A stretch of DNA of 64,000 nt from Harmothoe impar (Eukaryota > Annelida > Polychaeta > Phyllodocida > Polynoidae). Positions 10,556 to 22,558 of this stretch are shown piece by piece. Made by a program: the position numbers and the translations under genes. The stretch is taken from NCBI GenBank assembly GCA_947462335.1, contig OX381709.1:67572609-67636608 (forward strand), given 5' to 3'. Each line of letters starts with the position of its first letter. Position 1 is the stretch's first letter. The notes beneath the pieces are model-generated. The model worked only from the letters and a program-made list of their open reading frames with translations. It made no database searches and had not been told where the DNA came from.

Positions 10556-13500
10556 CCTGTACTCCTATAGTATAGGCAGTGCAATATTGATTGACCCAGT
10601 ACCCCTATTGTACAGTCAGTGCAATAGTGATTGGCCCAGTACTCCTATTGTACAGTCAGTGCAATATTGATTGGCCCAGTACCCCTATTGTACAGTCAGT
10701 GCAATAGTGATTGGCCCAGTACCCCTTTAGTGCAGAAAATTAAATGTTGATTGACCTGGTACCCCTATTGTATAGTCAGTGCAATATTGATTGACCCAGT
10801 ACCCCTATTGTATAGTCAGTGCAATATTGATTGACCCAGTACCCCTATTGTATAGTCAGTGCAATATTGATTGACCCAGTAGCCCTATTGTATAGTCAGT
10901 GCAATGTTGATTGGCCCAGTACCCCTATAGTACAGTCAGTGCAATATTGATTGGCCCAGTACCCCTTTAGTGCAGAAGATTAAATGTTGATTGACCTGGT
11001 ACCCCTATAGTATAATCTGTGCAATATTGATTGACCCAGTACCCCTATTGTATAGGCAGAGCAATATTGATTGACCCAGTACTCGGAAAGTATAGTCAGT
11101 GCAATATTGATTGACCCAGTACCCCTATTGCATAGTCAGTGCAATATTGATTGACCCAGTACCCCTATAGTATAGTCAGTGCAATATTGATTGACCCAGT
11201 ACCCCTATTGTATAGTCAGTGCAATATTGATTGGCCCAGTACTCCTAAAGTATAGTCAGTGTTATATTGATTGACCCAGTACCCCTATAGTATAGTCAGG
11301 GCAATATTGATTGACCCAGACCCCTATTGTATAGTCTGTGTAATACTGATTGGCCTAGTACCCCTATTGTATAGTCTGTGCAATATTGATTGACCCAGTA
11401 CCCCTATAGTACAGTCAGTGCAATATTGATTGGCCCAGTACCCCTTTAGTGCAGAAAATTAAATGTTGATTGACCTGGTACCCCTATTGTATAGTCAGTG
11501 CAATATTGATTGACCCAGTACCCCTATAGTATAGTCAGTGCAATACTGATTGACCCAGTACCCCTATAGTATAGTCAGTGCAATATTGATTGACCCAGTA
11601 CCCCTATTGCATAGTCAGTGCAATATTGATTGACTCGGTACCCCTATTGTATAGTCAGTACAATATTGATTGACCTGGTACCCCAATAGTACAGTCAGTG
11701 CAATATTGATTGGCCCAGTACCCCTTTAGTGCAGAAAATTAAATGTTGATTGACCTGGTACCCCTATAGTATAGTCAGTGCAATATTGATTGACCCAGTA
11801 CCCCTATAGTATAGTCAGTGCAATATTGATTGACCCAGTACCCCTATTGTATAGTCAGTGCAATATTGATTGACTCGGTACCCCTATTGTATAGTCAGTA
11901 CAATATTGATTGACCTGGTACCCCAATAGTACAGTCAGTGCAATATTGATTGGCCCAGTACCCCTATAGTACAGTCAGTGCTATATTGATTGGCCCAGTA
12001 CCCCTTTAGTGCAGAAAATTAAATGTTGATTGACCTGGTACCCCTATAGTATAGTCTGTGCAATATTGATTGACCCAGTACCCCTATTGTATAGGCAGTG
12101 CAATATAGATTGACCCAGTACTCAGTATAGTCAGTCCAATATTGATTGACCCAGTACCCCTATTGCATAGTCAGTGCAATATTGATTGACCCAGTACCCC
12201 TATAGTATAGTCAGTGCAATATTGATTGACCCAGTACCCCTATAGTATAGTCAGGGCAATATTGATTGACCCAGTACCCCTATTGTATAGTCTGTGTAAT
12301 ATTGATTGGCCTAGTACCCCTATTGTATAGTCTGTGCAATATTGATTGACCCAGTACCCCTATTGTATAGTCAGTGCAATATTGATTGGCCCAGTACCCC
12401 TATAGTACAGTCAGTGCAATATTGATTGGCCCAGTACCCCTTTAGTGCAGAAAATTAAATGTTGATTGACCTGGTACCCCTATAGTATAGTCTGTGCAAT
12501 ATTGATTGACCCAGCACCCCTATTGTATAGGCAGTGCAATATAGATTGACCAAGTACTCCTAAAGTATAGTCAGTGCAATATTGATTGACCCAGTACCCC
12601 TATTGCATAGTCAGTGCAATATTGATTGACCCAGTACCCCTATAGTATAGTCAGTGCAATATTGATTGACCCAGTACCCCTATAGTATAGTCTGTGCAAT
12701 ATTGATTGACCCAGTACCCCTATTGTATAGTCAGTGCAATATTGATTGGCCCAGTACCCCTATTGTATAGTCAGTGCAATAATGATTGGCCCAGTACTCC
12801 TAAAGTATAGTCAGTGTTATATTGATTGACCCAGTACCCCTATAGTATAGTCAGGGCAATATTGATTGACCCAGACCCCTATTGTATAGTCTGTGTAATA
12901 CTGATTGGCCTAGTACCCCTATTGTATAGTCTGTGCAATATTGATTGACCCAGTACCCCTATAGTACAGTCAGTGCAATATTGATTGGCCCAGTACCCCT
13001 TTAGTGCAGAAAATTAAATGTTGATTGACCTGGTACCCCTATTGTATAGTCAGTGCAATATTGATTGACCCAGTACCCCTATAGTATAGTCAGTGCAATA
13101 CTGATTGACCCAGTACCCCTATAGTATAGTCAGTGCAATATTGATTGACCCAGTACCCCTATTGCATAGTCAGTGCAATATTGATTGACTCGGTACCCCT
13201 ATTGTATAGTCAGTACAATATTGATTGACCTGGTACCCCAATAGTACAGTCAGTGCAATATTGATTGGCCCAGGACCCCTTTAGTGCAGAAAATTAAATG
13301 TTGATTGACCTGGTACCCCTATTGTATAGTCAGTGCAATATTGATTGACCCAGTACCCCTATAGTATAGTCAGTGCAATATTGATTGACCCAGTACCCCT
13401 ATTGTATAGTCAGTGCAATATTGATTGACTCGGTACCCCTATTGTATAGTCAGTACAATATTGATTGACCTGGTACCCCAATAGTACAGTCAGTGCAATA

Positions 13501-14430
13501 TTGATTGGCCCAGTACCCCTATAGTACAGTCAGTGCTATATTGATTGGCCCAGTACCCCTTTAGTGCAGAAAATTAAATGTTGATTGACCTGGTACCCCT
13601 ATAGTATAGTCTGTGCAATATTGATTGACCCAGTACCCCTATTGTATAGGCAGTGCAATATAGATTGACCCAGTACTCAGTATAGTCAGTCCAATATTGA
13701 TTGACCCAGTACCCCTATTGCATAGTCAGTGCAATATTGATTGACCCAGTACCCCTATAGTATAGTCAGTGCAATATTGATTGACCCAGTACCCCTATAG
13801 TATAGTCAGGGCAATATTGATTGACCCAGTACCCCTATTGTATAGTCTGTGTAATATTGATTGGCCTAGTACCCCTATTGTATAGTCTGTGCAATATTGA
13901 TTGACCCAGTACCCCTATTGTATAGTCAGTGCAATATTGATTGGCCCAGTACCCCTATAGTACAGTCAGTGCAATATTGATTGGCCCAGTACCCCTTTAG
14001 TGCAGAAAATTAAATGTTGATTGACCTGGTACCCCTATAGTATAGTCTGTGCAATATTGATTGACCCAGCACCCCTATTGTATAGGCAGTGCAATATAGA
14101 TTGACCCAGTACTCCTAAAGTATAGTCAGTGCAATATTGATTGACCCAGTACCCCTATTGCATAGTCAGTGCAATATTGATTGACCCAGTACCCCTATAG
14201 TATAGTCAGTGCAATATTGATTGACCCAGTACCCCTATAGTATAGTCTGTGCAATATTGATTGACCCAGTACCCCTATTGTATAGGCAGTGCAATATTGA
14301 TTGACCCAGTACTCCTAAAGTATAGTCAGTGTAATATTCATTGGCCCAGTACCCCTATCGCATAGTCAGTGCAATATTGATTGACCCAGTACCCCTATAG
14401 TATAGTCAGTGCAATATTGATTGACCCAGC
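10556..14430. repeat. Large 40-bp minisatellite array with 1555-bp higher-order repeat
   Basis: About 97 units of 40 bp (CCCAGTACCCCTATTGTATA then GTCAGTGCAATATTGATTGA). Rare variants recur at exactly 1555 bp: TGACCCAGACCCC at 11311 and 12866, ACTCAGTATAGTCAGTCC at about 12120 and 13675, and TCAGTGTTAT at 11256 and 12811. Two long higher-order copies therefore lie head to tail, on top of shorter multi-unit periodicities marked by the TTTAGTGCAGAAAATTAAATG variant. No coding sense. Confidence 0.97.
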
Positions 14431-14530
14431 AGGGGCAGAGGGAGCCAGATGTTGATGTCAGCGACTACAGGACTGTAAGAGGGGCAGGGGGAGTCAGGTG
14501 TTGATGTCAGCTCTCATGGCTTGTAGTTTA
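14431..14530. repeat. Two copies of a 49-bp GGGGCAG...TTGATGTCAGC unit
   Basis: AGGGGCAGAGGGAGCCAGAT starts at 14431 and its near-copy at 14480. It forms the boundary between the 40-bp array and the following AT-rich DNA. Confidence 0.7.
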
Positions 14531-14827
14531 GGGAGGCCTGCACACTGAATGAGATTTGTATCTTTCCAATTCAAATAAGAGAGCAGGAACTACACGAACC
14601 ATAGTTTCTCAAATGTTTCATTGATATGAGAGTAGACATACATACTTTTAGAGAGGTTTTCTGATTCTTATTTGCTTCCTTCTGATCTACCCCTGCCTTC
14701 ATCCCTACTATTTTGTATGCTGAGTTGCCACATTTCTTGGGAGGATGAAGACAGTTGCCCATTCTTGTTTTTTCTTAAGAATTCTTCAGAAAATTCAGAT
14801 CCGTAATATATCCAAGTGAGAGTTATA
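14531..14827. other. Non-coding AT-rich stretch
   Basis: No gene seen. It may be the decayed body of the MITE whose end is recognisable at 14,828-14,984. Confidence 0.35.
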
Positions 14828-14984
14828 TGACTGTTTCCCTCATGATCTCAGCTTTCTAATGGTATATTATACAACATATTCCCTAATGTATTTCAATGAT
14901 ACCCTAGCAGAATTCGCCAGTCTGGGGAATCCAACTGGAACAAAGTTCGCCAGTGGCAATCTGGCGAATGGCTAGCGCGAACCC
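14828..14984. mobile_element. Relic of the GGGTTGGCGCTAG MITE (one end only)
   Basis: Shares an AGCTTTC...TATATTATACAA segment, repeated TTCGCCAG motifs and a terminal CTAGCGCGAACCC with the right end of the 20,185-21,125 element. The left terminus is not recognisable. Confidence 0.65.
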
Positions 14985-15700
14985 TGCTACACCACCCTAC
15001 TGAACTCTAGTTGATGTACCACTAAGCTATACCACCCTACTTAACTGTACATGTGCCACCACTGACCTACACCATCCCTACATACTTCTAGGGGAGCTGG
15101 CACTAACCTACACTACCCTACTTAACGCTGACATGATGTACCACTAAGCTATACCATCCCTACTTACTTTTAGGGTACCACTTACCTACACCAGTCCTAT
15201 TTCATTCTACCGCAGCCACCACTCACCTACACTACCCTACTTTACTTTACATGATGTACCACTAAGCTATACCATCCGTACTTACTTTTAGGGTACCTGG
15301 CACTCACCTACACCACCCTACTTAACTCTAGTTGACGTACCACTAAGCTATACCACCCTACTTAACTGTACATGTGCCACCACTTACCTACACCATCCCT
15401 ACATACTTCTAGGGGAGCTGGCACTAACCTACGCTACCCTACTTAACGCTGACATGATGTTAGGGTACCTGGCACTCACCTACACCACCCTACTTAAGCC
15501 TTGCACTCTACGACTGACCTACACCACTCCTACTTACTTTTGGGGTACCTTGCACTCACCTTCATCACCCTACCTAAGACTACTTGATGTACCACTAAGC
15601 TATACCATCCTACTTAACTTTACATGAGCCACCACTCACCTACACCATCCCTACTTACTTCTAGGGCAGCTGGAACTCACGTACACTACCCTACTTAGGT
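14985..15700. repeat. Degenerate array of CTACACCACCCTACTTAACT units
   Basis: Units of roughly 45-50 bp alternate CTACACCATCCCTACTTACT TCTAGGG, GATGTACCACTAAGCTATAC and CACTCACCTACAC blocks. Blocks of several units recur, for example GTACATGTGCCACCACT at about 15045 and 15365, showing larger duplications. Confidence 0.85.
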
Positions 15701-15766
15701 CTACATATATGATATATACTCATTCATAAGATTAATGTAAAACACTAGGTGTGGTAAAGGTTAGTA

Positions 15767-15989
15767 CCGTAAAACCTCGCGTATAAGCCTAACTCGCGTA
15801 TAAGCCGCACCCCGACTTTGGGCCGATCCTATAAGCCGCACCAGCGATCTGAAATAGGGTGGCTTTAGTACTGTACTATAGGAGCAAAAACTGGCGTATA
15901 AGCCGCACCTGGACTCTGTGCCGATCCTATAAGCCGCACCAGCGATCTGATTCGCGTACTAGCCGTGGCTTATACGCAAGGTTTTACAG
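15767..15989. mobile_element. Short MITE with 23-bp terminal inverted repeats and TA target site
   Basis: The left end CCGTAAAACCTCGCGTATAAGCC and the right end GGCTTATACGCAAGGTTTTACAG are inverted repeats with two mismatches, flanked by TA on both sides. The interior holds two related GTATAAGCCGCACC ... GATCCTATAAGCCGCACCAG blocks. A TA target and short body fit a non-autonomous Tc1/mariner-like element; the superfamily is inferred from the TA only. A decayed relative is at about 31,786-31,850. Confidence 0.8.
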
Positions 15990-16544
15990 TAATGGTCGTC
16001 TATCTGATGGGTAGTTGATGTAGCGCCAGTAATATTCATATGAGTAGCTTGTGCATATATGGGTGATCCATGTAAGTAGGAGTGGTGTAGAGAAATTTCT
16101 AAACGTGTACAACTGAAACCTCTCTTGTATCTTGGAGAGGTCCTATAATACTTACGCCTATGTGTGAAAAAGTCCTCTGCATGTGGGGATGGCCCTGTGA
16201 AAGTCCGCCTGTCACTTGGTTTGGTTGTGTACCTGTACAAGTGAATAGTGATAGTATCTTAGAGGATGACCCCGGAGGCCCTAAATCTATGTTGCACATT
16301 GTTTGGGTATAATTTTCAGATAGTACATTTCAAATTTCAAGTCATTCTATTCAGAAAGTTATTCAACTTTTCTTATCTGGGCACATCTCAGAAATCCTCG
16401 AACCCACTAGTGCTGCCACCAGTGGCAATTACGTAATAAAAAGATCCCCATGTGTACACCCTACTCACTATACACAGATAAGGCATATCTAACAAAGGGA
16501 GATCAGTACTCCTGGTAATATATTGTGTTCTTATTACTACTGGT
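15990..16544. other. Non-coding stretch
   Basis: Short minus-strand ORFs here have no recognisable domain or codon bias. I see no gene, RNA or repeat with confidence. Confidence 0.4.
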
Positions 16545-16725
16545 ATGTAATGATTGATTGATTGATTTGTTTAATGCCCAGATGTACATCAATCACCTCA
16601 CTAGACATCTCAAGTTGGCAAGGAGTCGGCCAGAAATAGTGGTAGTCTGCCTCACAGTAGTAGGACAAATATTTATATGCTGCTTCCCCAAAACAGCAGT
16701 GACCACATCTATGGATGATTGAATC
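16545..16725 (-). mobile_element. SINE with ATCA-repeat tail (minus orientation)
   Basis: On the minus strand it reads GATTCAATCATCCATAGATG ... GTCCTACTACTGTGAGGCAG ... and ends in an (ATCA)n tail. A copy in the opposite orientation at 32,213-32,393 (intron 3 of the mannosidase gene) is about 85 percent similar by eye. A dispersed copy pair with a short simple-repeat tail indicates a SINE. Tails of this kind are common in mollusc genomes. I see no clear A and B boxes in the shared part, so the 5' end may be missing. Confidence 0.7.
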
Positions 16726-17206
16726 TAGGGCCGGGTAGAGAGGCAGTAGGACCGGGTATAGAACCAGCTGACTTCTGCCTTTGAAAACCTCGCACCTGGG
16801 CTGGGTACAGAGGCACTAGGGTTGGGTACATGATGCCCCTCTCCCAGGTAACCCCCCCTGCCGCCTCTACCCCCCAATCCCGCCTTCTCACCTGCCCATG
16901 ATGTCCCACTCACCCCCCACCCCCAATGACATACAATGCACATGAGGACCCCCCCCCCCCATCTAGATACCCAATGTAAATCCCCCACCCAACGGCCGAC
17001 TCTACCTCTAGAAATAGTTAAGATTTCAATAAAAGGTATTAGTGTATTCCCGTGATGCTTACTAGTATCTAGTATGCATTTATGATAGCATATTATGGAC
17101 ATGCTTATACATGTATAATAATGGATTAGGACACATCTCCTACAATAGTAGTTTAGAATAGTAGTGTGCTCTATAGTCACCTTCATGGTTGGGGTTGTCA
17201 GGAGTG
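16726..17206. other. Non-coding stretch with poly-C run
   Basis: Holds a C13 run near 16,950 and G/C-rich sequence, then AT-rich DNA. No gene is supported. The long ORF on the minus strand enters from the 12-bp array and loses all repeat structure here. Confidence 0.4.
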
Positions 17207-18080
17207 CGGTGACCAGCTCGGTGCTCAGCTCGGAGACCAGCTCGGTGCTCAGCTCGGTGCTCAGCTCGGTGCTCAGCTCGGTGACCAGCTCGATGTTCAG
17301 CTCGGTGCTCAGCTCGGTGACCAGCTCGGTGCTCAGCTCGGTGCTCAGCTCGGTGACCAGCTCGGTGCACAGCTCGGTAACCAGCTCGGTGCTCAGCTCG
17401 GTGATCAGCTCGGTGCTCAGATCGGTAACCAGGTCGGTGCTCAGCTGGGTGCTCAGCTCGGTGACCAGCTCGGTGCTCAGCTCGGTGACCAGCTCGGTGC
17501 TCAGCTCGGTGACCAGCTCGGTGCTCAGCTCGGTGACCAGCTCGGTGCTCAGCTCGGTGATTAGCTCGGTGATTAGCTCGGTGCTCAACTCGGTGCTCAG
17601 CTGGGTGCTCAACTCGGTGCTCAGCTCGGTGCTCAGCTCTGTGACCAGCTCGGTGCTCAGCTCGGTGACCAGCTGGGTGCTCAGCTTGGTAACCAGCTGG
17701 GTGCTCAGCTTGGTGACCAGCTCGGTGCTCAGCTCGGTGACCAGCTGGGTGCTCAGCTCGGTACTCAGCTGGGTGCTCAGCTCGGTGACCAGCTCGGTGC
17801 TCAGCTCGGTGACCAGCTCGGTGCTCAGCTCGGTGCTCAGCTGGGTGCTCAGCTGGGTGACCAGCTGGGTGCTCAGCTTGGTGCTCAACTCGGTACTCAG
17901 CTGGGTGCTCAACTCGGTGCTCAGCTCGGTGCTCAGCTCGGTGACCAGCTCTGTGACCAGCTCGGTGCTCAGCTGGGTGACCATCTAGATGATCAGCTCG
18001 ATGATCAGCTCGGTGATCAGCTGGGTGCTCAGCTCGGTGACCAGCTGGGTGCTCAGCTTGGTGATCAGCTCGTTGGTTCG
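17207..18080. repeat. 12-bp minisatellite (GTGCTCAGCTCG / GTGACCAGCTCG)
   Basis: About 72 units of 12 bp, mostly two alternating variants. Because 12 is a multiple of three and the unit lacks stops, several frames on both strands stay open for hundreds of codons with four-residue periods. The translations have no start context, domain or flanking exons, so I treat this as non-coding. Confidence 0.95.
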
Positions 18081-18339
18081 CCATCTCAGAGTTGGTTTAA
18101 TGCAACTGTGAACAAAAGTACAGGTAATTTAATGATAATTATATACACTGCAAAACCTCATCCCCTCTTTACTTCCCTGTACGTTATCTGAGATACAAAT
18201 AGAGTCTACCTGCACACCTGTACGCTACCTACAGTTACCTTACTCGCCTGTATGTACTGCAACTTTATGAGGAAAAAACCTGTTTCCTACCTTTATTTTT
18301 CATTTGTTTCACAGGTTGATTGGAATGATACTTTATACA

Positions 18340-18402
18340 AATGGGATTCAAACCCATTACCTGAAGATTCATAGTTCTACATTCTAGCCACTGCGCCATT
18401 GA
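18340..18402 (-). repeat. tRNA-like sequence, probable SINE head
   Basis: On the minus strand TGGCGCAGTGG (18,388-18,398) matches the pol III A-box and GGTTTGAATCC (18,344-18,354) the B-box, about 34 bp apart as in a tRNA. The cloverleaf is imperfect, so a SINE head or tRNA pseudogene is more likely than a functional tRNA. Confidence 0.55.
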
Positions 18403-18514
18403 GGCTTGTGTTAGAATCTGTGCATGGACTGTGCCATAATAGGAACCTTTAGCAAACCCAACGTAGCCTATTCAACCCAGACATAAGCTATCCTTTTAGC
18501 ACTGCTACGTCTGT

Positions 18515-18580
18515 GCCCAGGAATTCAACCAGCTACCTGTACATCCATAGTCCCGTGCTCTAGGCCCTGACCTACTGGGG
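18515..18580 (-). repeat. Second tRNA-like sequence
   Basis: On the minus strand it contains an A-box-like AGTAGGTCAGGG, then AGAGCACGGGACTATGG, and a B-box-like GGTTGAATTCC (18,520-18,530). It lies about 115 bp from the first in the same orientation, suggesting a dimeric or nested SINE. Confidence 0.5.
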
Positions 18581-18985
18581 CAAGTATTGGGAGAGGTATC
18601 TGAACTGTGGCCAGTGGTGACTGACAGTGCCATAGTACATAGAACAGCTGTTGGCAAATAGGAGTGTTTTGTATCCTGATTTAAAAAGGTTTCTTATGAA
18701 TGTAGACTAGTCATATGTATTAATGTCAAAATGGTTTATATCATGTCGAGAATATGTATTCCCTATGGGGAAGTGTGGTTAATAAAAGTGTTATTCTACA
18801 TCATAGACGTTTTATAAGCACCATGGGGTTTCAAACTCACAATCTCAAACTTCAAATGGGGTAAATCCCGTGATTTAACAGGATTATATACATGTAAAAT
18901 CACATCTTAAAATCTTGGGATATCACGGGAATATTTGCTCCCAGAATCGCCAAATATTCCCGGGAATATCCCGTGACTTGTTACC

Positions 18986-19345
18986 AGGGCCTGCACACCT
19001 GTACGCTACCTGAGGTACACCTACAGTTCCCTGCACACCTGGACGCTATCTGAGGGACACCAACAGTCTACCTGCACACCTGTACGCTACCTGAGGGACC
19101 CCTATAGTCTACCTGCACACCTGCACGCTACCTGAGGTACACCTACAGTCACCCTTCACACCTGTACGCTACCTGAGGTTCACCTACAGTCACCCTACTC
19201 ACCTGTACGCTACCTAAGGGACACCTGCACGTTATCTGAGGGACACCTACAGTCTACCTGCACACCTGTATGCTACCTGAGGGACACCTAGTCTACCTGC
19301 ACACCTGTATGCTACCTGAGGGATACCTACAGTCACCCTACTCAC
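18986..19345. repeat. 41-bp minisatellite (ACCTACAGTCTACCTGCACA family, second array)
   Basis: About eight units of the 9.86-10.56 kb family, here often with GAGGGACACC. It abuts the 16-bp minisatellite. Confidence 0.85.
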
Positions 19346-20184
19346 CTGTAAGCTTCCTGTGAGGAGGTGGTAATGGACATGAGGAGATAATAGTGGACGT
19401 GAGGAGAAGGTAGTGGACGTGAGGAGAATGTAGTGGACATGAGAAGGGGTGGGACGTGAGGGAGGGGGTTGGATGTGAGATAAACGGATAAACGGAAAAC
19501 GGGATAAACGGAAAACGGGATGAACGGAGAACGGGATGAACGGAGAACGGGATGAACGGAGAACGGGATGAACAGAGAAAGGGACAAACAGAGAAAGGGA
19601 TAAACGGAGAAAGGGAGAACGGGATAAACGGAGAATGGGATAAACGGAACGGGATAAACGGAACGGGATAAACGGACAACGGGATAAACGGACAACGGGA
19701 TAAACGGAACGGGATAAACGGAACGGGATAAACGGAACGGGATAAACGGAACGGGATAAACGGAACGGGATAAACGGAGAACAGGATAACGGAGAACTGA
19801 ATCATGAGCAGGGGGATCGGAGGCAGGGGGTGGGGCGATCAGTGGCATGGCGATCGGGGGGGGGGGGGGATCTGTAGCACACGCCGCCCCGCCCGGGATA
19901 AACAGAGAACGGGATGAACGGAGAACGGGATAAAAGGAGAAAGGGAGAACGGGAGAAACGGAGAACGGGAGAAACGCAGAACGGGAGAAACGGAGAACGA
20001 AAGAATGGGATAAATGGAGAAGGGGATAAATGTCGAAAACGCGATCAACGGGGAATGGGATAAACGGAGAATGGGATAAACGGAGAACGGGATAAACTGA
20101 GAACGGGATAAATGGGATAAATGGAGGACGGGATAAACGGAGAACGGGATAAACGGAGAACGGGATAAACGGAACGGGATAACT
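19346..20184. repeat. 16-bp minisatellite array, left part
   Basis: Begins with GTGGACGTGAGGAGA repeats and continues as AACGGAGAACGGGATA units of 16 bp with 10-11 bp short forms (AACGGAACGGGAT). A G12 run and a GATCTGTAGCACACGCCGCC block lie at about 19,855-19,890. Minus-strand reading gives a 16-residue periodic ORF, an artefact of 3 x 16 bp. Confidence 0.9.
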
Positions 20185-21125
20185 GGGTTGGCGCTAGGAT
20201 GTCTTTTGGATTAGCAAGTCTGGCGAATTTGACCCAAGGTTGTTTAGCCAGATTGGTAATGAATTCGCCAGATTTAAATGAGGTAAATAATGAGCAATAA
20301 AATGGTATCATAGGTACTTTTCCTAAACACCCTCCATTATGCCGAAATTAGTTAATCCCCAAGAACCAAATTCATAATGCTGGTATGGGTTTATAATAAC
20401 TGGGAAATTTTGTCAAATTCAAAGTAAATTTGAGACCTTTAGATCTGAAATAATGCATTCTGATGCATTTGAGAGGTCCAGATGAACATAAATTTAAAGT
20501 TGTTTTTGTAGTTGGCCACTGAAATGCAAATAGATACTGTGACTCCTACACTAGTAGTTTAAGGTGGTTCAATCTCTTGGTGTAAAGGTAGCTAGAAAAC
20601 TGCACAGTGAACGAAAAGTACATCAGATTGACCCACCATGAATGCTAAGGATTGAAAAATGTGCTTGTTTCTGGAACCTATGTCTGAGGACTATCTAACA
20701 ATAGATGATTTTTCAACAGTTTAAAATGTTGTACATGACTGTAAAGAGATATTTTTGGATGTTGATTGAAATATGGAGAGAAAGAGAATGATAGTTAGAA
20801 TGACCATAGATCTATATACAAAGGTTGACTAAAGTTGAATCAAATTTGAAATTTCAGTGGTAATCAATAGGAGAAAAGAAAATGCTAGTACATTTACTAT
20901 TTTGCTTGAGAAAATGTTAGGTTTTGAAAATATCTAAATATGATTTATACGCCTGTTCCTCCCTTGATCTTAGCTTTCCAACTATATATTATACAAGGTA
21001 TTCCCAATAGTGACTATACATTCTGGTGAGTAATTCGCCAGTCTGGCGAATTCAATGGAATATAGGATCGCCAGATTGAATTATAATTCGCCAATAGCGA
21101 TCTGGCGAGCGGCTAGCGCCAACCC
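20185..21125. mobile_element. 941-bp MITE-like element with 13-bp perfect terminal inverted repeats
   Basis: The ends GGGTTGGCGCTAG (20,185-20,197) and CTAGCGCCAACCC (21,113-21,125) are perfect inverted repeats. Sub-terminal TCGCCAGA / TCTGGCGA motifs cluster near both ends. The AT-rich interior has no coding region. It sits inside the 16-bp minisatellite, which resumes immediately after it, so it inserted into an existing array. The target-site duplication is unclear, so I do not assign a superfamily. Confidence 0.8.
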
Positions 21126-22558
21126 TGGATAAACGGAACAGCATAAACAGAACGGGATAAACGGAACTGGATAAACGGACAACGGGATAACGGAGAACTG
21201 AATCATGGGCAGGGGGATCGGAGGCAGGGGGGCAGGGGGTGGTGCGATCAGTGGCGGGGCGATCTGTAGCACACGCCGCCCCGCCCGGGATAAACGGAGA
21301 ACGGGATGAACAGAGAACAGATGAACGGAGAATGGGATGAACGGAGAACAGGATGAACGGGATGAACGGAGAATGGGATGAACGGAGAACGGGATGAACG
21401 GAGAACGGGATAAACAGAGAACGGGATAAACGGATAAATGGCGAACACGATCAAGGGAGAATGGGATAAACGGAGAATGGGATAAACGGAGAATGGGATA
21501 AACGGAGAGCGGGATAAACGGAGAACGGGATAAACGGAGAATGGGATAAATGGCGAACGGGATAAACGGAGAACTCGATAAACGGAACTGGATAAACGGA
21601 ACTGGATAAAGGGACAACGGGATTGGAGGCAGGGGGACCGGGGGTTGGGCGATCAGTGGCGGGGCGATCTGTAGCACACGCCGCCCTGCCCCGCGGCCGA
21701 CCGACACGGCGAAACCAAAAACGGAGATGCGGGAGAACGAGATAAACGGAGAACGGAATAAACGGAGAACGGGATAAACGGAGAACGGGATAAACGGAGA
21801 ACGGGATAAACGGCGAACGGGATAAACGGAGAACGGGATAAACGGAGAACGGGATAAACGGCGAACGGGATAAACGGAGAACGAGATAAACGGAACTCGA
21901 TAAACGGAACTCGATAAACGGAGAACGGGATCGGAGGCAGGGGGACCGGGGGTTGGGCGATCAGTGGCGGGGCGATCTGTAGCACACGCCGCCCTGCCCC
22001 GCGTCCGACCGACACGGCGAAACCAAAAATGGAGATGCGGGAGAACGGGATAAATGGAGAACGGGATAAACGGAGAACGGGATAAACGGAGAACGGGATA
22101 AACGGAGAACGGGATAAATGGCGAACGGGATAAACGGAGAACGGGATAAACGGAGAACGGGATAAATGGCGAACGGGATAAACGGAGAACGAGATAAACG
22201 GAACTCGATAAACGGAACGGGATAAACGGACAACGGGATCGGAGGCAGGGGGACCGGGGGTTGGGCGATCAGTGGCGGGGCGATCTGTAGCACACGCCGC
22301 CCTGCCCCGCGTCCGACCGACACGGCGAAACCAAAAACGGAGATGCGGGAGAACGGGATAAACGGAGAACGGGATGAACGGAGAACGGGATAAACGGAGA
22401 ACGGGATAAACGGAGAACGGGATAAACGGAGAACGGGATAAACGGAGAACGGGATAAATGGCGAACGGGATAAACGGAGAACGGGATAAACGGAGAACGG
22501 GATAAATGGCGAACGGGATAAACGGAGAACGAGATAAACGGAACTCGATAAACGTTCA
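21126..22558. repeat. 16-bp minisatellite array with 308-bp higher-order repeat
   Basis: Units AACGGAGAACGGGATA of 16 bp, interrupted by a roughly 115-bp spacer (GATCGGAGGCAGGGGGACCG ... CGACACGGCGAAACCAAAAA). The spacer recurs at exactly 308 bp (equivalent points 21,653; 21,961; 22,269), with a further partial copy at about 22,556. Homologous sequence lies inverted at 37.5-39.1 kb. Confidence 0.95.

Larger units (their letters stand above)
18081..18985. other. Non-coding region with tRNA-like SINE fragments
   Basis: Contains a few units of the 41-bp ACCTACAGTCTACC family at about 18,190-18,250, two minus-strand tRNA-like sequences (listed separately) and AT-rich DNA. About 18,850-18,980 has repeated AAATCCCGTGATT / ATATCCCGTGACT motifs. 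Confidence 0.5.

Noticed and set aside
16725..18084. Very long ORFs on both strands (up to 419 codons) over the 12-bp repeat
   Set aside because: A stop-free 12-bp unit keeps frames open automatically. The products are four-residue repeats with no domain, and both strands are equally open.
18340..18402. A functional tRNA gene
   Set aside because: A and B boxes are good, but the acceptor stem and cloverleaf do not pair, and a similar second copy lies beside it, favouring a SINE.
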